Source: Brenneria alni (lineage in GTDB: Bacteria > Pseudomonadota > Gammaproteobacteria > Enterobacterales > Enterobacteriaceae). Taken from it: a DNA stretch of 64,000 nucleotides. This document shows positions 8,729 through 20,044 of this stretch, piece by piece. Below the pieces are notes generated by a model, which was not told where the DNA came from, ran no database searches, and was given only the letters and a program-made list of their open reading frames with translations. The stretch's first letter is position 1. Every line of letters starts with the position of its first letter. The position numbers and the translations under genes were made by a program. The stretch spans positions 1 through 64,000 of the forward strand of contig NZ_MJLZ01000004.1 of the NCBI RefSeq assembly GCF_003666245.1, read 5' to 3'.

Positions 8729-9616
8729 GTGCTGGTTATCTTGGGTTATATCGTAATTGTGGGTTCAGTACTTGGTGGTTATCTCATGGTCGGTGGGGCC
8801 CTGGGCGCACTTTATCAACCCTCAGAGCTGTTGATCATCGGTGGCGCCGCAGTCGGTGCCTTTATCGTTGGTAACAACGGCAAAGCGATAAAAGCCACGC
8901 TGCGTGCTTTACCGATTTTGATTAAAAAATCTAGATATAACAAAGCGTTATATATGGATTTGATGGCGGTGCTATTTCGTCTGATGGCAAAATCACGCCA
9001 ACAGGGGATGCTTTCTCTTGAGTTTGATATTGATAACCCTCGCGAGAGTGAAATCTTTTCAAGCTATCCCCGTATTTTGGCGGACAGTAATGTCGTTGAA
9101 TTTATTACCGATTATCTGCGTTTGATGGTGAGCGGTAATATGAATGCCTTTGAAATTGAAACGTTGATGGATGAAGAGATCGAAACTGTCGAGCATGAAT
9201 GTGAGGTTCCGGCTAACAGCCTGAACCAGATGGGGGATGGATTGCCGGCATTTGGTATAGTTGCGGCAGTAATGGGCGTGGTTCATTCTCTGGCCTATGT
9301 CGACCGCCCCGCTGCCGAACTGGGTATGATGATAGCGCACGCAATGGTAGGGACCTTTCTGGGGATTTTGCTCGCCTATGGTTTCGTGTCGCCGTTGGCT
9401 GCATTGTTGCGTCAGAAAAATGCTGAAAAAATCAAAATATTACAGTGTATCAAAGTCACATTACTTTCCAGCCTTAACGGTTATGCGCCGCAAATTGCAG
9501 TAGAGTTCGGCCGAAAAACATTGTACTCAACGGAAAGACCTTCCTTTACCGAACTGGAGGAGCATATACGCCGGGTGAAAGCTCCTGCTCAATCAGCGGC
9601 GGAAAATGACGCATGA
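8729..9616 (+). CDS. motA: Flagellar motor stator protein MotA
   Basis: The proton-channel stator subunit, 295 residues as in E. coli, with four membrane segments and a large cytoplasmic loop. Arg90 and Glu98, the charged residues that face FliG, are present ([14 protein letters not shown]), as is the [17 protein letters not shown] segment with the channel proline. The start is GTG, as in E. coli, behind AAGGAATTCTT. motB overlaps by 4 bp. No sigma-28 promoter with good boxes is visible in the ~70 bp between the flhC terminator and this start. Confidence 0.97.
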   Translation: MLVILGYIVIVGSVLGGYLMVGGALGALYQPSELLIIGGAAVGAFIVGNNGKAIKATLRALPILIKKSRYNKALYMDLMAVLFRLMAKSRQQGMLSLEFDIDNPRESEIFSSYPRILADSNVVEFITDYLRLMVSGNMNAFEIETLMDEEIETVEHECEVPANSLNQMGDGLPAFGIVAAVMGVVHSLAYVDRPAAELGMMIAHAMVGTFLGILLAYGFVSPLAALLRQKNAEKIKILQCIKVTLLSSLNGYAPQIAVEFGRKTLYSTERPSFTELEEHIRRVKAPAQSAAENDA

Positions 9617-10665
9617 AACACCAACACCCCATTATTCGCAAAAAGCGTAAATCCGGGCATGCAGGTCATCACGGAGGCTCCTGGAAAATTGCGTATGCTG
9701 ACTTTATGACAGCGATGATGGCACTGTTTTTGGTTATGTGGCTGATTGCGATTTCTACGCCAATGCAGTTAGCCCAGATTGCTGAATATTTCCGGACTCC
9801 GTTAAAAATAGCGTTAACCGGTGGTTCTAAAACCAGTGAGAGTTCCAGCCCGATCCCAGGTGGTGGGGATGATGTAACCCAGCAGGATGGTGAGGTTAAA
9901 AAGAACATTAAAATCGATACGCTGGAAGGGAAATTAGACGAGATCCGGTTGAACAAGCTGAGGGAAAGATTAGATCAGCTTATTGAAGCTGATCCGCGGC
10001 TACGTGCCCTGCGTCCACATTTACTGATCGAGATGGTTGATGAGGGGCTGCGTATACAGATTATTGATAGCCAGAATCGCCCGATGTTTCAGACCGGGAG
10101 CGCGCAGGTTGAACCTTACATGCGTGACATCCTGCGGGCGATAGCGCCTATTTTGAATGATATCCCGAATAAGTTGAGTATCTCAGGTCATACTGATGAT
10201 GTGCAGTACGCCACCGGTGAGCGAGGTTATAGCAACTGGGAATTATCAGCCGATCGCGCCAACGCCTCCCGCCGTGAACTTCTCATCGGCGGATTGGCTG
10301 ATGGTAAAGTGCTTCGGGTTGTCGGTATGGCCGAGACGATGGGGCTGAAGCAGGCGAACGGCGGCAATGATGCGATTAACCGTCGTATCAGTCTGCTGGT
10401 GCTGAACAAGCAGGCACAAAAGAATATTGAACACGAAAACGCCGAACATAGTGCGGTAGAGGTGGATAGTGCGGAAAATTTACAAAATATGGGGTTGGAA
10501 AACCCTAAACCTCCCACGCCACCTGCCGACAATAGTAATAATAATATGGATGGAAGTGGTGAAACTCCGCCGCAACCTGTTAATGGAGTTGCTGCTCCAG
10601 AGCGTCAACAGCCAACGACAGCGTTGCCTGCTGCGCCGGACAGTCAGGCGACGCCTTCTCAATAA
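9613..10665 (+). CDS. motB: Flagellar motor stator protein MotB
   Basis: The peptidoglycan-anchored stator subunit. A short cytoplasmic tail is followed by one TM helix carrying the proton-binding aspartate (Asp30 here, Asp32 in E. coli; [16 protein letters not shown]). The C-terminal OmpA-like domain (about 150-270) contains SGHTDD and RANASRREL. At 350 residues it is ~40 longer than E. coli MotB because of a Pro/Gln/Ala-rich, probably disordered tail. It overlaps motA as ATGA. Confidence 0.97.
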   Translation: MKHQHPIIRKKRKSGHAGHHGGSWKIAYADFMTAMMALFLVMWLIAISTPMQLAQIAEYFRTPLKIALTGGSKTSESSSPIPGGGDDVTQQDGEVKKNIKIDTLEGKLDEIRLNKLRERLDQLIEADPRLRALRPHLLIEMVDEGLRIQIIDSQNRPMFQTGSAQVEPYMRDILRAIAPILNDIPNKLSISGHTDDVQYATGERGYSNWELSADRANASRRELLIGGLADGKVLRVVGMAETMGLKQANGGNDAINRRISLLVLNKQAQKNIEHENAEHSAVEVDSAENLQNMGLENPKPPTPPADNSNNNMDGSGETPPQPVNGVAAPERQQPTTALPAAPDSQATPSQ

Positions 10666-10692
10666 GCCGCGATTCACAGCAGAGGTGACCAC

Positions 10693-12714
10693 GTGAGCAT
10701 GGACATGAGCGCTTTCTATCAAACATTCTTTGATGAAGCAGACGAATTACTGGCGGATATGGAACAGCACTTGTTGTTGTTAGATCCCCTGGCACCAGAT
10801 ACGGAACAATTAAATGCCATTTTCCGGGCTGCTCACTCTATAAAAGGAGGGGCCGGAACGTTTGGTTTTACTGTTTTACAGGAAACAACGCATCTTTTAG
10901 AAAACCTACTAGATGGTGCTCGACGTGGTGAAATGCGCCTTAGCACTAATATCATTAACCTGTTTTTGGAAACGAAAGACATTATGCAGGATCAGTTGGA
11001 CGCCTATAAAACCACGCAGGAGCCCAATGCCGAGAGCTTTGAGTATATCTGTCAGGCCCTGCGACAACTGGCTTTAGAGTCTCAGGCTGAAAACGCTGCG
11101 GCTCAGGCTACTCCGTCAGCGGAGCAGATCAATACTGTGCCTGAAAAACCTGTATCAACCGGGCAGGGCGAGGTGCGTATTGCCCTTACCGGTCTTAAAT
11201 CGCAGGAAATCCCCCAATTGCTGGAAGAGCTCGGCAATCTGGGTACCATAAAAGACCCTCATCAAACTGATAGCAGTATAGACGTCACTTTGGTCACTTC
11301 TACCAGTGAAGAGGATATCAGCGCGGTCTTATGTTTTGTGTTGGAACCTGAGCAAATCAGCTTTAATTCAGCCGTTCGCGTTCAGCCAGAAACCCCTGTT
11401 GCAGAACCTCAGCCAGTGTTTGAGGCGCCTGCGTCAGAGGTGGTTCCCGCCGCGTCGGTGGCTCAGGCTGCCGCTGCCCCGGTCGTTGCCAAGCCTCATG
11501 ATGCCACGAAGAACCGCAGTAAAACGGGCGATACCAGCATTCGTGTGGCGGTAGAGAAGGTTGATCAGCTTATTAACCTGGTTGGTGAATTAGTTATTAC
11601 ACAATCTATGTTGGCACAACAGTCAAGTGAACTTGATCCTGTCGCGCATGGCGATTTGCTGAATAGCATGGGGCAATTGGAACGTAATGCCCGCGATTTA
11701 CAAGAGTCTGTCATGTCTATTCGTATGATGCCGATGGAGTATGTATTCAGTCGCTTCCCTCGTCTTGTTCGTGATCTCGCGGCTAAGTTAGACAAGCAGG
11801 TAGAGCTAACGTTACTCGGCAGTTCCACTGAGTTAGATAAAAGCCTTATCGAGCGTATTATTGACCCGCTTACCCATTTGGTGCGCAATAGCCTCGATCA
11901 CGGAATTGAGTCACCAGAGAAGCGTATTGCGGTCGGTAAATCAGAAGTCGGCAACCTGACGCTGTCTGCTGAACATCAAGGCGGTAATATCTGTATTGAA
12001 GTTGCGGATGATGGCGCAGGGCTGAACCGCGAAAAGATTCTGGCTAAAGCCCTTTCTCAAGGATTGGCGGTGAGCGACAGCATGACTGATGAAGAAGTCG
12101 GTATGCTGATCTTCGCCCCCGGTTTTTCCACCGCAGAGAAAGTGACTGATGTATCTGGTCGGGGTGTTGGTATGGATGTGGTGAAGCGCAATATTCAGGA
12201 AATGGGGGGACATGTTGAAATCCATTTCCAGGCGGGAAAAGGGACGACTATTCGAATTCTGTTGCCATTAACACTGGCTATTCTTGACGGCATGTCTGTT
12301 AAGGTTAATAACGATGTCTTTATCCTGCCTCTTAATGCGGTGATGGAATCATTACAGCCGCAAGCTGAAGATTTATATCCACTGGCTGGCGGAGAACGTG
12401 TTTTGCAAGTTCGTGGTGAGTATTTGCCGCTGGTTGAACTGTTCCATATCTTTGATGTGGATGGCGCAAAAACCGACCCAACTCAGGGTATTGTTGTAAT
12501 TTTGCAAAGTGCAGGCCGTCGTTATGCATTATTGGTGGATCAATTAATCGGGCAACATCAGGTTGTTGTTAAGAATTTAGAAAGTAATTATCGCAAGGTG
12601 CCAGGAGTTTCAGCCGCTACTATTTTGGGTGACGGCAGTGTTGCGCTGATTGTGGATGTTTCAGCGTTACAGGCGCTTAATCGAGAAAAGCGTGTGGTTG
12701 AAACCGCTGCTTAA
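10693..12714 (+). CDS. cheA: Chemotaxis histidine kinase CheA
   Basis: The kinase that phosphorylates CheY and CheB under receptor control. 673 residues in order P1 (His48 in AAHSIKGGAGTFG), P2 CheY/CheB-binding, an Ala/Pro/Glu-rich linker longer than in E. coli, P3 dimerisation (VDQLINLVGELVITQSMLAQ), P4 kinase (N box HLVRNSLDHGIE, G boxes DDGAGLN and GRGVGMDVV) and P5 CheW-like. The start is GTG as in E. coli. Met98 is conserved at the position used for the short CheA form. Downstream of motAB in one operon. Confidence 0.97.
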   Translation: MSMDMSAFYQTFFDEADELLADMEQHLLLLDPLAPDTEQLNAIFRAAHSIKGGAGTFGFTVLQETTHLLENLLDGARRGEMRLSTNIINLFLETKDIMQDQLDAYKTTQEPNAESFEYICQALRQLALESQAENAAAQATPSAEQINTVPEKPVSTGQGEVRIALTGLKSQEIPQLLEELGNLGTIKDPHQTDSSIDVTLVTSTSEEDISAVLCFVLEPEQISFNSAVRVQPETPVAEPQPVFEAPASEVVPAASVAQAAAAPVVAKPHDATKNRSKTGDTSIRVAVEKVDQLINLVGELVITQSMLAQQSSELDPVAHGDLLNSMGQLERNARDLQESVMSIRMMPMEYVFSRFPRLVRDLAAKLDKQVELTLLGSSTELDKSLIERIIDPLTHLVRNSLDHGIESPEKRIAVGKSEVGNLTLSAEHQGGNICIEVADDGAGLNREKILAKALSQGLAVSDSMTDEEVGMLIFAPGFSTAEKVTDVSGRGVGMDVVKRNIQEMGGHVEIHFQAGKGTTIRILLPLTLAILDGMSVKVNNDVFILPLNAVMESLQPQAEDLYPLAGGERVLQVRGEYLPLVELFHIFDVDGAKTDPTQGIVVILQSAGRRYALLVDQLIGQHQVVVKNLESNYRKVPGVSAATILGDGSVALIVDVSALQALNREKRVVETAA

Positions 12715-12748
12715 TAATAAAATAGAAGGTTGATTAAAGGTGGAAAAC

Positions 12749-13246
12749 ATGACTGGACTTGCAAACGTCACGAAATTGGCAGGTGAAACTGTAGGACAGG
12801 AGTTTCTGATTTTTACGCTGGGTGATGAAGAATACGGTGTTGATATTTTAAAGGTACAGGAAATTCGTGGTTATGATCAGGTAACCCGCATTGCCAATAC
12901 GCCTACTTTTATTAAAGGTGTAACCAATCTGCGTGGTGTAATTGTGCCTATCGTTGATTTACGTATTAAATTTGCCCAGCAGGAAGTTGATTATGACGAT
13001 AATACTGTCGTTATTGTTTTGAATCTCGGTCAACGCGTTGTTGGGATTGTTGTCGACGGCGTATCTGATGTTCTCTCTTTAACCGCCGATCAGATTCGCC
13101 CTGCGCCTGAATTTGCAGTTACCTTATCAACTGAATATCTGACGGGGTTGGGTTCGTTAGGTGAAAGAATGCTGATTCTGGTTGATATTGAAAAACTGCT
13201 TAGTAGTGAAGAAATGGCACTGGTCGACAGTGTTATGAAAGTCTGA
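12749..13246 (+). CDS. cheW: Chemotaxis coupling protein CheW
   Basis: Links receptors to CheA in the signalling array. 165 residues, very close to E. coli CheW throughout ([56 protein letters not shown]). I start at the ATG at 12749 because AAGGTGG lies five bases upstream and the E. coli protein begins MTG; an in-frame GTG at 12740 would add three residues. Last gene of motAB-cheAW. Confidence 0.95.
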   Translation: MTGLANVTKLAGETVGQEFLIFTLGDEEYGVDILKVQEIRGYDQVTRIANTPTFIKGVTNLRGVIVPIVDLRIKFAQQEVDYDDNTVVIVLNLGQRVVGIVVDGVSDVLSLTADQIRPAPEFAVTLSTEYLTGLGSLGERMLILVDIEKLLSSEEMALVDSVMKV

Positions 13247-13260
13247 TTTATCACTTATTT

Positions 13261-13289
13261 GTGTGGGCCATTATTTGGGTGGTCCACAC
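13261..13289 (+). terminator. Hairpin after cheW
   Basis: GTGTGGGCCA/TGGTCCACAC forms a 10-bp stem with one G-U pair, 15 bp past the cheW stop. The U tract is weak, so it may be partial and allow read-through into the receptor operon. Confidence 0.5.
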
Positions 13290-13322
13290 CTCGCCTTTGC
13301 TGCCCTTCGATTTGAAAAATCA

Positions 13323-13349
13323 TAAAGATATTCAGAATAATGCCGATAC
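13323..13349 (+). promoter_or_regulatory. Sigma-28 promoter of the tsr-like receptor operon
   Basis: TAAAGATA (13323-13330), an 11-bp spacer and GCCGATAC (13342-13349), close to TAAAGTTT-N11-GCCGATAA. It ends 32 bp before the receptor ATG at 13382, which rules out the in-frame ATG at 13340 as the start. Confidence 0.88.
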
Positions 13350-13381
13350 CATCGGTAGTCGATCTACTCAAAGGATATGAT

Positions 13382-15067
13382 ATGTTCAGTCGTATGAAAG
13401 TTGTTACAAATTTGATACTTATATTAGTGTTATTTGGCTCACTTCAGCTTATTTCGGCAGGCGTGTTTTTTAGTTCACTGAAAAATGATAAGAATATTTT
13501 TAGTTCGGCACAGATTATTAATCAGAAGAAATCAGAATTAGATGCAACGTGGTCATATTTGTTACAAACGCGTAATACTTTAAACCGGGCGGGTATTCGC
13601 GTTGCGCTGGATACAGAAGGGCGGGGCGTAGGTGCGGCGTTTGATGAGCTGCTCGCTTTGGCCAAGGCACAACTGAATTCTGCCAGTACGCACTTTGACA
13701 ATTATGATCAAATGGCAATTGTCACGCAGCAGGATCCGACAGTTGCCAAATCAGTAAAAGAAAATTTTGCGGCGCTGCATGGAGCGTTGTCCGAACTGGT
13801 TCAATTCCTCTCCAGTAATGAATTTGAAAAGTTTGTTGAACAACCCACTCAGGGATTCCAGGATAATTTTGAAAAGGCTTATAACGCTTATCAAGCTGAC
13901 AGTGAGAAAATGTATCTGTCAGGAATAGCGGAAAACAATGCTGCTTATGATTCTGCGCTTTGGATTTTAGGTGCTGTTATTATTCTGGTTCTTGTATTAG
14001 CTCTGATGGTGTGGTTTGGCATTCAGCAATTAATCACACGTCCGCTTCAATATATCGTTGAGCATATTCAGTGTCTTGCTAAGGGAGATCTGACGAAAGT
14101 CATCAATTTCAATAGTAAGAGTGAAATGGGGATATTGGCAGACAGTATCCGGGATATGCAGCGTGAATTTGTCACCACGGTAAGCGCGGTGCGTAAGGGG
14201 GCTGATGCAATCTATACAGGTGCAACCGAAATCAGCGCCGGCAACAACGATCTCTCCTCTCGTACTGAACAGCAGGCGGCCTCGCTGGAAGAAACAGCCG
14301 CAAGTATGGAACAACTGACCTCAACGGTGAAACAGAATGCGGAGAATGCTCGTCAGGCCAGCCAACTGGCGTTGAGTGCATCAGAGACGGCGCAGAAAGG
14401 CGGTAAGGTCGTCGATAATGTGGTCAGAACAATGCACAATATTGCTGGAAGTTCGCAAAAAATTGCCGATATTACCAGTGTGATTGATGGTATTGCTTTT
14501 CAGACCAATATCCTGGCATTGAATGCCGCAGTAGAAGCGGCAAGAGCCGGAGAGCAAGGGCGTGGTTTTGCGGTTGTCGCTGAAGAAGTGCGTAATCTGG
14601 CTCAACGCAGCGCCCAGGCGGCAAAAGAAATTAAAGGTTTGATTGAAGATTCCGTCAATCGTGTCGATGAAGGTTCTGTACTGGTTGAAAGTGCCGGTGA
14701 AACAATGGATGAAATCGTCAGTGCGGTGACTCGGGTTACTGACATCATGGGCGAAATCGCTTCCGCTTCGGATGAGCAAAGTAAGGGTATTAATCAGGTC
14801 AGCCAGGCAATCACTGAAATGGACAGCGTAACGCAACAAAACGCAGCATTGGTTGAGCAGTCGGCTACGGCAGCCGTCGCGCTAGAGGAGCAGGTACGTA
14901 TCCTTAATCAGGCGGTGTCGGTATTCCGTCTTTCCGATACTAATGCAAGTGCATACAAAACGGCACAAACGGAAAGTCGTCAGAAACCTGTTCTGCTGGC
15001 GGTATCATCGAATACGGATAAAAAATCGAAACAAAGTCAGTCGACAGAGAATTGGGAAACATTCTAA
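13382..15067 (+). CDS. tsr: Tsr-like methyl-accepting chemotaxis protein
   Basis: A 561-residue receptor aligned with E. coli Tsr without gaps through the sensor domain. The serine-pocket residues fall at identical positions: Arg64, Asn68, Arg69 and Arg73 ([14 protein letters not shown]), Phe151 and Thr156 ([12 protein letters not shown]). HAMP, methylation helices ([20 protein letters not shown]) and hairpin tip are intact, and it ends NWETF for CheR/CheB tethering. The start at 13382 follows AAGGA and lies downstream of the sigma-28 promoter. Serine is the likely ligand, though position 152 is Val instead of Phe. First gene of the receptor-cheRBYZ operon. Confidence 0.9.
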   Translation: MFSRMKVVTNLILILVLFGSLQLISAGVFFSSLKNDKNIFSSAQIINQKKSELDATWSYLLQTRNTLNRAGIRVALDTEGRGVGAAFDELLALAKAQLNSASTHFDNYDQMAIVTQQDPTVAKSVKENFAALHGALSELVQFLSSNEFEKFVEQPTQGFQDNFEKAYNAYQADSEKMYLSGIAENNAAYDSALWILGAVIILVLVLALMVWFGIQQLITRPLQYIVEHIQCLAKGDLTKVINFNSKSEMGILADSIRDMQREFVTTVSAVRKGADAIYTGATEISAGNNDLSSRTEQQAASLEETAASMEQLTSTVKQNAENARQASQLALSASETAQKGGKVVDNVVRTMHNIAGSSQKIADITSVIDGIAFQTNILALNAAVEAARAGEQGRGFAVVAEEVRNLAQRSAQAAKEIKGLIEDSVNRVDEGSVLVESAGETMDEIVSAVTRVTDIMGEIASASDEQSKGINQVSQAITEMDSVTQQNAALVEQSATAAVALEEQVRILNQAVSVFRLSDTNASAYKTAQTESRQKPVLLAVSSNTDKKSKQSQSTENWETF

Positions 15068-15134
15068 AGAATAATCAATATTGATTTGTGGCAAAGGCTT
15101 CATCGCTTAAATAAGAAAGTTGAAAGGATGTTAA

Positions 15135-16763
15135 ATGTTTAGACGGATACGTATTTCCACCAGTTTGTTTTTATTGTTGACGGTATTTTTTGTTGTACAA
15201 CTGGTATCCAGTAGTTACTCGTTTAACGGGTTTCGTGCGGACTACCAGAATTTCACTCAGGTGGCGGTGGGGAGCCAACAGCGGGACGAGTTGACGATGA
15301 GTTGGGTTGCGTTGCTGCAGACGCGTAACACATTGAATCGGGCGGCAACACGGGCGGCGCGTAATGTTGCTCAGGAGCAGGTATCTGTGCTGATGACCAG
15401 TGCCAGATCGTATTTGGCTCAGGCGGATGTACATTTTAAACAGTACCTTGCGGTTCCCAGAATGACCGATAAGGGCGTGGAACTGACTGGTAACGTGACG
15501 GCAAGCTATGAGAAGCTTCATGCCGCTCTTGCTGAATTGATTATGTTTCTCGACAGCGGACAATTACAGCCGTTTCTTGATCAGCCGACACAGTCTTTTC
15601 AGGATAACTTTGAGACTAATTTTTCAGTCTATCTGGAATATGTGAATGGGCATTTGAAAGCAGCGGGTGACAGTAGTCAACACTCTTATTCTGGCTCTAA
15701 GTGGTCGTTCGGCATTGTAGTTATGCTTTCGATCCTTATTACGCTGCTTGGACTAATCTGGTTGAAAAAAGCGTTATTACAGCCGTTAGACGTGATGCGA
15801 GAGCATTTTGAGCGTATTGCAGACGGCAATCTGGCTGAAAAAATTGCTGATTATGGGCGTAACGAAATAGGCGTTATGTTTAATGCCCTGCAAAAAATGC
15901 AGGTGTCACTGGCGAGTATGGTTTACTCCGTTCGGCAGGGAACTGATGCCATGCTACATGGTGTGCAGGAGATATCCGCCGGAAATGATGATTTGTCTTC
16001 CCGAACGGAAGAACAGGCCTCTGCCCTGGAGGAAACGGCTGCCAGTATGGAACAGTTGACATCAATAGTGAAACAGAATGCTGACAACGCACATCAGGCG
16101 GCGAAACTGGCGCAGCAGGCCACTGTTACAGCAAAAAAAGGTGGCGAATTAACGGGCAATGTCGTGACAACCATGCAGCATATCGCACTTAGTTCACGGA
16201 AAATCAGTGACATAACCAGTGTCATTGACGGCATTGCATTTCAGACAAATATTTTGGCATTGAACGCGGCGGTTGAAGCAGCCAGAGCAGGGGAACAGGG
16301 AAGGGGGTTTGCTGTCGTGGCCGGTGAGGTGCGGAGTTTGGCGCAGCGGAGCGCTCAGGCGGCCAAAGAAATTAAAGGGTTGATTGATGAGTCTGTCAGC
16401 CGTGTCCAGCAAGGCTCTGAATTAGTTGAGTCCGCGGGTAGTACGATGGATGATATTGTTCGATCTGTAGCTCAGGTTACAGATATCATGGGTGAAATTG
16501 CTTCGGCGTCCGATGAGCAGAGCCGAGGAATAGAGCAGGTAGCTCAAGCTGTCACGGAGATGGATGGCGTTACCCAGCAAAATGCGGCTTTGGTAGAAGA
16601 AGCATCTTCTGCTGTCCGGTCACTTGCGGAACAGGCTGAGATGCTCACCAACACAGTGTCAGTTTTTAATCTTGCCTCATTAAAAGATGAATACCTGATA
16701 AATGATAACGAAGATAAACCTGCTATAGCTGTAAGGGAAAGTTCAGATTGGAAAACACCATAG
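15135..16763 (+). CDS. Tar/Tap-type chemoreceptor without the NWETF tail
   Basis: A 542-residue receptor in the tar/tap slot before cheRBYZ. The sensor keeps [14 protein letters not shown], with the arginines (64, 69, 73) that bind the amino-acid carboxylate in Tsr and Tar, and [15 protein letters not shown], methylation helices and hairpin are normal. The C-terminus is DWKTP, not NWETF, so CheR/CheB tethering is probably lost or weak, as in low-abundance receptors such as Tap and Trg, which would then rely on neighbours in the array. The ligand, perhaps an amino acid, cannot be told from sequence. The ATG follows AAAGGATGTTAA. Confidence 0.93.
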   Translation: MFRRIRISTSLFLLLTVFFVVQLVSSSYSFNGFRADYQNFTQVAVGSQQRDELTMSWVALLQTRNTLNRAATRAARNVAQEQVSVLMTSARSYLAQADVHFKQYLAVPRMTDKGVELTGNVTASYEKLHAALAELIMFLDSGQLQPFLDQPTQSFQDNFETNFSVYLEYVNGHLKAAGDSSQHSYSGSKWSFGIVVMLSILITLLGLIWLKKALLQPLDVMREHFERIADGNLAEKIADYGRNEIGVMFNALQKMQVSLASMVYSVRQGTDAMLHGVQEISAGNDDLSSRTEEQASALEETAASMEQLTSIVKQNADNAHQAAKLAQQATVTAKKGGELTGNVVTTMQHIALSSRKISDITSVIDGIAFQTNILALNAAVEAARAGEQGRGFAVVAGEVRSLAQRSAQAAKEIKGLIDESVSRVQQGSELVESAGSTMDDIVRSVAQVTDIMGEIASASDEQSRGIEQVAQAVTEMDGVTQQNAALVEEASSAVRSLAEQAEMLTNTVSVFNLASLKDEYLINDNEDKPAIAVRESSDWKTP

Positions 16764-16790
16764 CAAAAATAGATATTCGAGCGATTTAAT

Positions 16791-17663
16791 ATGAAAACTA
16801 CACCATCGCAAAGTCGCCCCGAACCTGCATCTATCCTGACGCAGATGGTAGATCGGTTGCCGTTGTCGGATGTCCATTTCCGGCGTATCAGCCAACTAAT
16901 TTATCAGCGTGCCGGTATCGTGCTGGCCGATCACAAAAGAGAAATGGTTTACAACCGTCTGGTCAGGCGTTTGCGTTTGCTTGGGATAAATGATTTTGGC
17001 CAATACCTGGCATTACTGGAATCCGATCATAACAGCGCTGAATGGCAGGCTTTTATTAATGCGCTGACGACCAATCTGACGGCTTTTTTTCGGGAAGCTC
17101 ATCACTTTCCTATACTGGCTGAACATGCCCGCAGCCGTCCTAACGGCTATACCGTCTGGAGTACGGCGGCGTCAACAGGGGAAGAACCTTATTCTCTGGC
17201 TATGACGCTGGCTGAGGTTTTGGGTAACCGGGTGAGCGGCTGTCAGGTGTGGGCCAGTGATATTGATACGCAGGTTCTGGAAAAAGCTAGTGCTGGTATA
17301 TATCGGCAGGAAGAGTTGCGTTCACTGTCCCCACAGCAACTGCAACGGTTCTTTTTACGTGGTACTGGTCCGCATAGCGGGCTGGTGCGCGTTCGCCCGG
17401 AACTTGCGTCGATGGTGCATTTTCAGCAATTGAATCTGTTGGCGCCCGAGTGGTCTGTTCCAGCACCGTTTGATGCCATTTTCTGTCGTAATGTGATGAT
17501 TTATTTTGATAAAGAAACTCAGGAGCGCATTTTACGCCGATTTGTTCCGTTGCTTAAACCGGGTGGGCTGCTATTTGCCGGCCATTCAGAGAATTTCAGC
17601 CAAATTAGTCGGGAATTCTATCTGCGTGGGCAGACTGTTTATGGACTGGCTAAGGAAAGATAA
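16791..17663 (+). CDS. cheR: Chemotaxis methyltransferase CheR
   Basis: SAM-dependent glutamate methyltransferase for receptor adaptation, 290 residues. An N-terminal helical domain (about 20-95) is followed by the Rossmann catalytic domain: [48 protein letters not shown]. Its stop overlaps the cheB start by one base (TAATG), so the two adaptation enzymes are translationally coupled. Confidence 0.97.
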   Translation: MKTTPSQSRPEPASILTQMVDRLPLSDVHFRRISQLIYQRAGIVLADHKREMVYNRLVRRLRLLGINDFGQYLALLESDHNSAEWQAFINALTTNLTAFFREAHHFPILAEHARSRPNGYTVWSTAASTGEEPYSLAMTLAEVLGNRVSGCQVWASDIDTQVLEKASAGIYRQEELRSLSPQQLQRFFLRGTGPHSGLVRVRPELASMVHFQQLNLLAPEWSVPAPFDAIFCRNVMIYFDKETQERILRRFVPLLKPGGLLFAGHSENFSQISREFYLRGQTVYGLAKER

Positions 17664-18715
17664 TGAGCAAGATTAAAGTATTGTGTGTTGATGACTCTGC
17701 CCTTATGCGTCAGATCATGACTGAAATCATTAACAGCCACCCTGATATGGAAGTGGTTGCTACAGCGCCAGATCCCTTAGTTGCCCGCGACTTAATTAAA
17801 AAATTTAATCCACAGGTATTAACGCTGGATGTTGAAATGCCGCGTATGGATGGATTGGATTTTCTGGAAAAATTAATGCGCTTGCGTCCAATGCCGGTTG
17901 TGATGGTGTCATCCCTGACAGGAAAAGGCTCAGAAATCACACTACGAGCTTTGGAACTGGGGGCCATTGATTTTGTAACAAAACCGCAGTTAGGTATTCG
18001 CGAAGGAATGCTGGCATACAGCGAACTTATTGCTGAAAAAATTCGCATGGCTGCTAAGGCGAGACTACCACAGCGTAGTCAGGTTCATGAGCCTATGGCG
18101 GTTATGCAACATATGCCATTACTGAGCAGTGAGAAATTAATCGCCATAGGCGCATCAACAGGAGGAACAGAGGCGATACGCCATGTATTACAGCCTCTGC
18201 CGCCGACAAGCCCAGCATTGCTGATTACGCAGCATATGCCGCCGGGATTTACCAGATCTTTTGCTGAACGTCTAAATAAGTTATGCCAGATTACAGTGAA
18301 AGAAGCCGAGGATGGGGAACGTGTTTTACCTGGACATGCCTATATCGCTCCAGGGGCACGGCACCTTGAACTAGCACGCAGTGGTGCAAACTATCAGGTA
18401 CGCTTAAATGATGGCCCACCGGTTAACCGCCACCGTCCATCAGTTGATGTGTTATTCCGTTCGGTTGCACAGTATGCCGGGCGGAATTCGGTAGGGGTCA
18501 TTCTTACGGGTATGGGAAATGACGGAGCTGCCGGTATGTTGGAGCTCCATCAGGCCGGTGCCTATACTCTGGCACAAAACGAAGCAAGTTGTGTGGTGTT
18601 TGGTATGCCACGCGAGGCTATCGCTATAGGGGGCGTCGACGAAGTGGTGGATTTGCACCAGGTTAGCCAGCGGATGCTGGCACAAATTTCTGCCGGACAG
18701 GCATTACGTATATAA
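17663..18715 (+). CDS. cheB: Chemotaxis methylesterase CheB
   Basis: Receptor methylesterase/glutamine deamidase activated by CheA. 350 residues: receiver domain with phospho-acceptor Asp56 ([13 protein letters not shown]), then the catalytic domain with the Ser ([14 protein letters not shown]), His ([13 protein letters not shown]) and Asp ([10 protein letters not shown]) triad segments. Coupled to cheR; cheY follows 38 bp later. Confidence 0.97.
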   Translation: MSKIKVLCVDDSALMRQIMTEIINSHPDMEVVATAPDPLVARDLIKKFNPQVLTLDVEMPRMDGLDFLEKLMRLRPMPVVMVSSLTGKGSEITLRALELGAIDFVTKPQLGIREGMLAYSELIAEKIRMAAKARLPQRSQVHEPMAVMQHMPLLSSEKLIAIGASTGGTEAIRHVLQPLPPTSPALLITQHMPPGFTRSFAERLNKLCQITVKEAEDGERVLPGHAYIAPGARHLELARSGANYQVRLNDGPPVNRHRPSVDVLFRSVAQYAGRNSVGVILTGMGNDGAAGMLELHQAGAYTLAQNEASCVVFGMPREAIAIGGVDEVVDLHQVSQRMLAQISAGQALRI

Positions 18716-18753
18716 GCAGCTCCCGGTGAGCAATAAATATTTTAGGAGTAGGT

Positions 18754-19143
18754 ATGGCCGACAAAGAACTCAGGTTTTTAGTAGTGGATGATTTTTCGAC
18801 AATGCGCCGAATTGTTCGCAACCTACTAAAGGAGCTGGGCTTTAATAATGTAGAGGAAGCTGAGGATGGCGCTGATGCGCTCAACAAGCTTCGTTCCGGT
18901 GCTTTCGATTTCGTTATTTCCGACTGGAATATGCCCAATATGGATGGTTTGGAGCTGTTGCAAACAATTCGTGCTGATGCTTCGCTGTCGAAACTTCCCG
19001 TGTTGATGGTGACGGCGGAAGCAAAAAAGGAAAATATTATCGCCGCAGCACAGGCTGGTGCCAGTGGCTATGTCGTTAAACCATTTACTGCTGCTATCCT
19101 GGAAGAGAAGCTGAGTAAGATTTTCGAAAAATTGGGTATGTAA
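18754..19143 (+). CDS. cheY: Chemotaxis response regulator CheY
   Basis: Single receiver domain, 129 residues as in E. coli. Phospho-acceptor Asp57 ([12 protein letters not shown]), the acidic pair VVDD (Asp12/13), Thr ([10 protein letters not shown]) and Lys (VVKPFT) are present. CheY-P binds FliM and FliN to switch rotation. TTTTAGGAGTAGGT gives a strong ribosome site. Confidence 0.98.
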   Translation: MADKELRFLVVDDFSTMRRIVRNLLKELGFNNVEEAEDGADALNKLRSGAFDFVISDWNMPNMDGLELLQTIRADASLSKLPVLMVTAEAKKENIIAAAQAGASGYVVKPFTAAILEEKLSKIFEKLGM

Positions 19144-19152
19144 GGGGATCTT

Positions 19153-19803
19153 ATGACGATGCCACATCCGATGCCGCCGGTGAATGACACTGCTTCGGCC
19201 ACTGAAATTATTTCTCGTATTGGTCAATTGACCCGTATGCTGCGTGACAGTCTGCGGGAGTTAGGATTGGACAACGCGATTGCAGAAGCAGCAGAAGCAA
19301 TACCTGATGCCCGCGATCGTCTTGATTATGTTGTCCAAATGACGGCCCAGGCGGCAGAGCGGGCGCTAAGTTGTGTTGAAGCCGCACAGCCGCGTCAGAA
19401 TCAGTTGGAAGCTGATGCCAAATCACTGAAGGATCGTTGGGATCAATGGTTTGAAAATCCCATTGAGTTGGCTGATGCCCGTGAGTTAGTGACCGATACG
19501 CGTAGTTACCTTGAGGATGTCCCACAGCATACCTCGTTTACCAATGCGCAACTGTTGGAAATTATGATGGCGCAGGACTTCCAGGATCTTACTGGTCAGG
19601 TCATCAAGCGTATGATGGATGTTATTCAGGAAATTGAGAAACAGTTGCTTATGGTGCTACTGGAAAACATGCCTGAAAAACCCGCCTCGGCCAAACGTGC
19701 CAATGACGGCCTGTTAAATGGCCCACAAGTGGATAAAAGCGCAGCAGGGGTGGTATCTAATCAGGATCAGGTGGACGACTTGCTAGATAGCCTTGGGTTC
19801 TAG
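19153..19803 (+). CDS. cheZ: CheY-P phosphatase CheZ
   Basis: 216 residues, mostly helical, with the active-site segment [16 protein letters not shown] (the Asp and Gln of the CheZ family) and the C-terminal CheY-binding peptide [12 protein letters not shown]. It ends the receptor-cheRBYZ operon ahead of a clear terminator. Confidence 0.97.
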   Translation: MTMPHPMPPVNDTASATEIISRIGQLTRMLRDSLRELGLDNAIAEAAEAIPDARDRLDYVVQMTAQAAERALSCVEAAQPRQNQLEADAKSLKDRWDQWFENPIELADARELVTDTRSYLEDVPQHTSFTNAQLLEIMMAQDFQDLTGQVIKRMMDVIQEIEKQLLMVLLENMPEKPASAKRANDGLLNGPQVDKSAAGVVSNQDQVDDLLDSLGF

Positions 19804-19861
19804 TTCTTCCAATCAGCTTGACGTGTATGACGGTGATGCCACTTGCACGTTTGTAATTTTT

Positions 19862-19909
19862 AGCTATTTATGGCCGTTTTATCCGGTCATAAATAGTTAG
19901 ATCGTTTTT
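19862..19909 (+). terminator. Terminator after cheZ
   Basis: CTATTTATGGCCG pairs with CCGGTCATAAATAG (one G-U pair) and the stem is followed by TTAGATCGTTTTT. It separates the che operon from flhBAE. Confidence 0.8.
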
Positions 19910-20044
19910 CTTCCCCGAAATACCGACCGACTATCCGTTAAAGAAACGTAAGTTCTTCCCGTTGTTCCAGCCATAAAGTTTTTCCATATTTGTCATGCTA
20001 GGCAACAAATCCCTATCCCAAGTAGTAATGACAGGAACGCTGCA

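Noticed and set aside
13340-13381. Upstream ATG extending the tsr-like receptor by 14 residues
   Set aside because: Falls inside the sigma-28 promoter (-10 at 13342-13349), while 13382 has AAGGA and gives the exact Tsr register.
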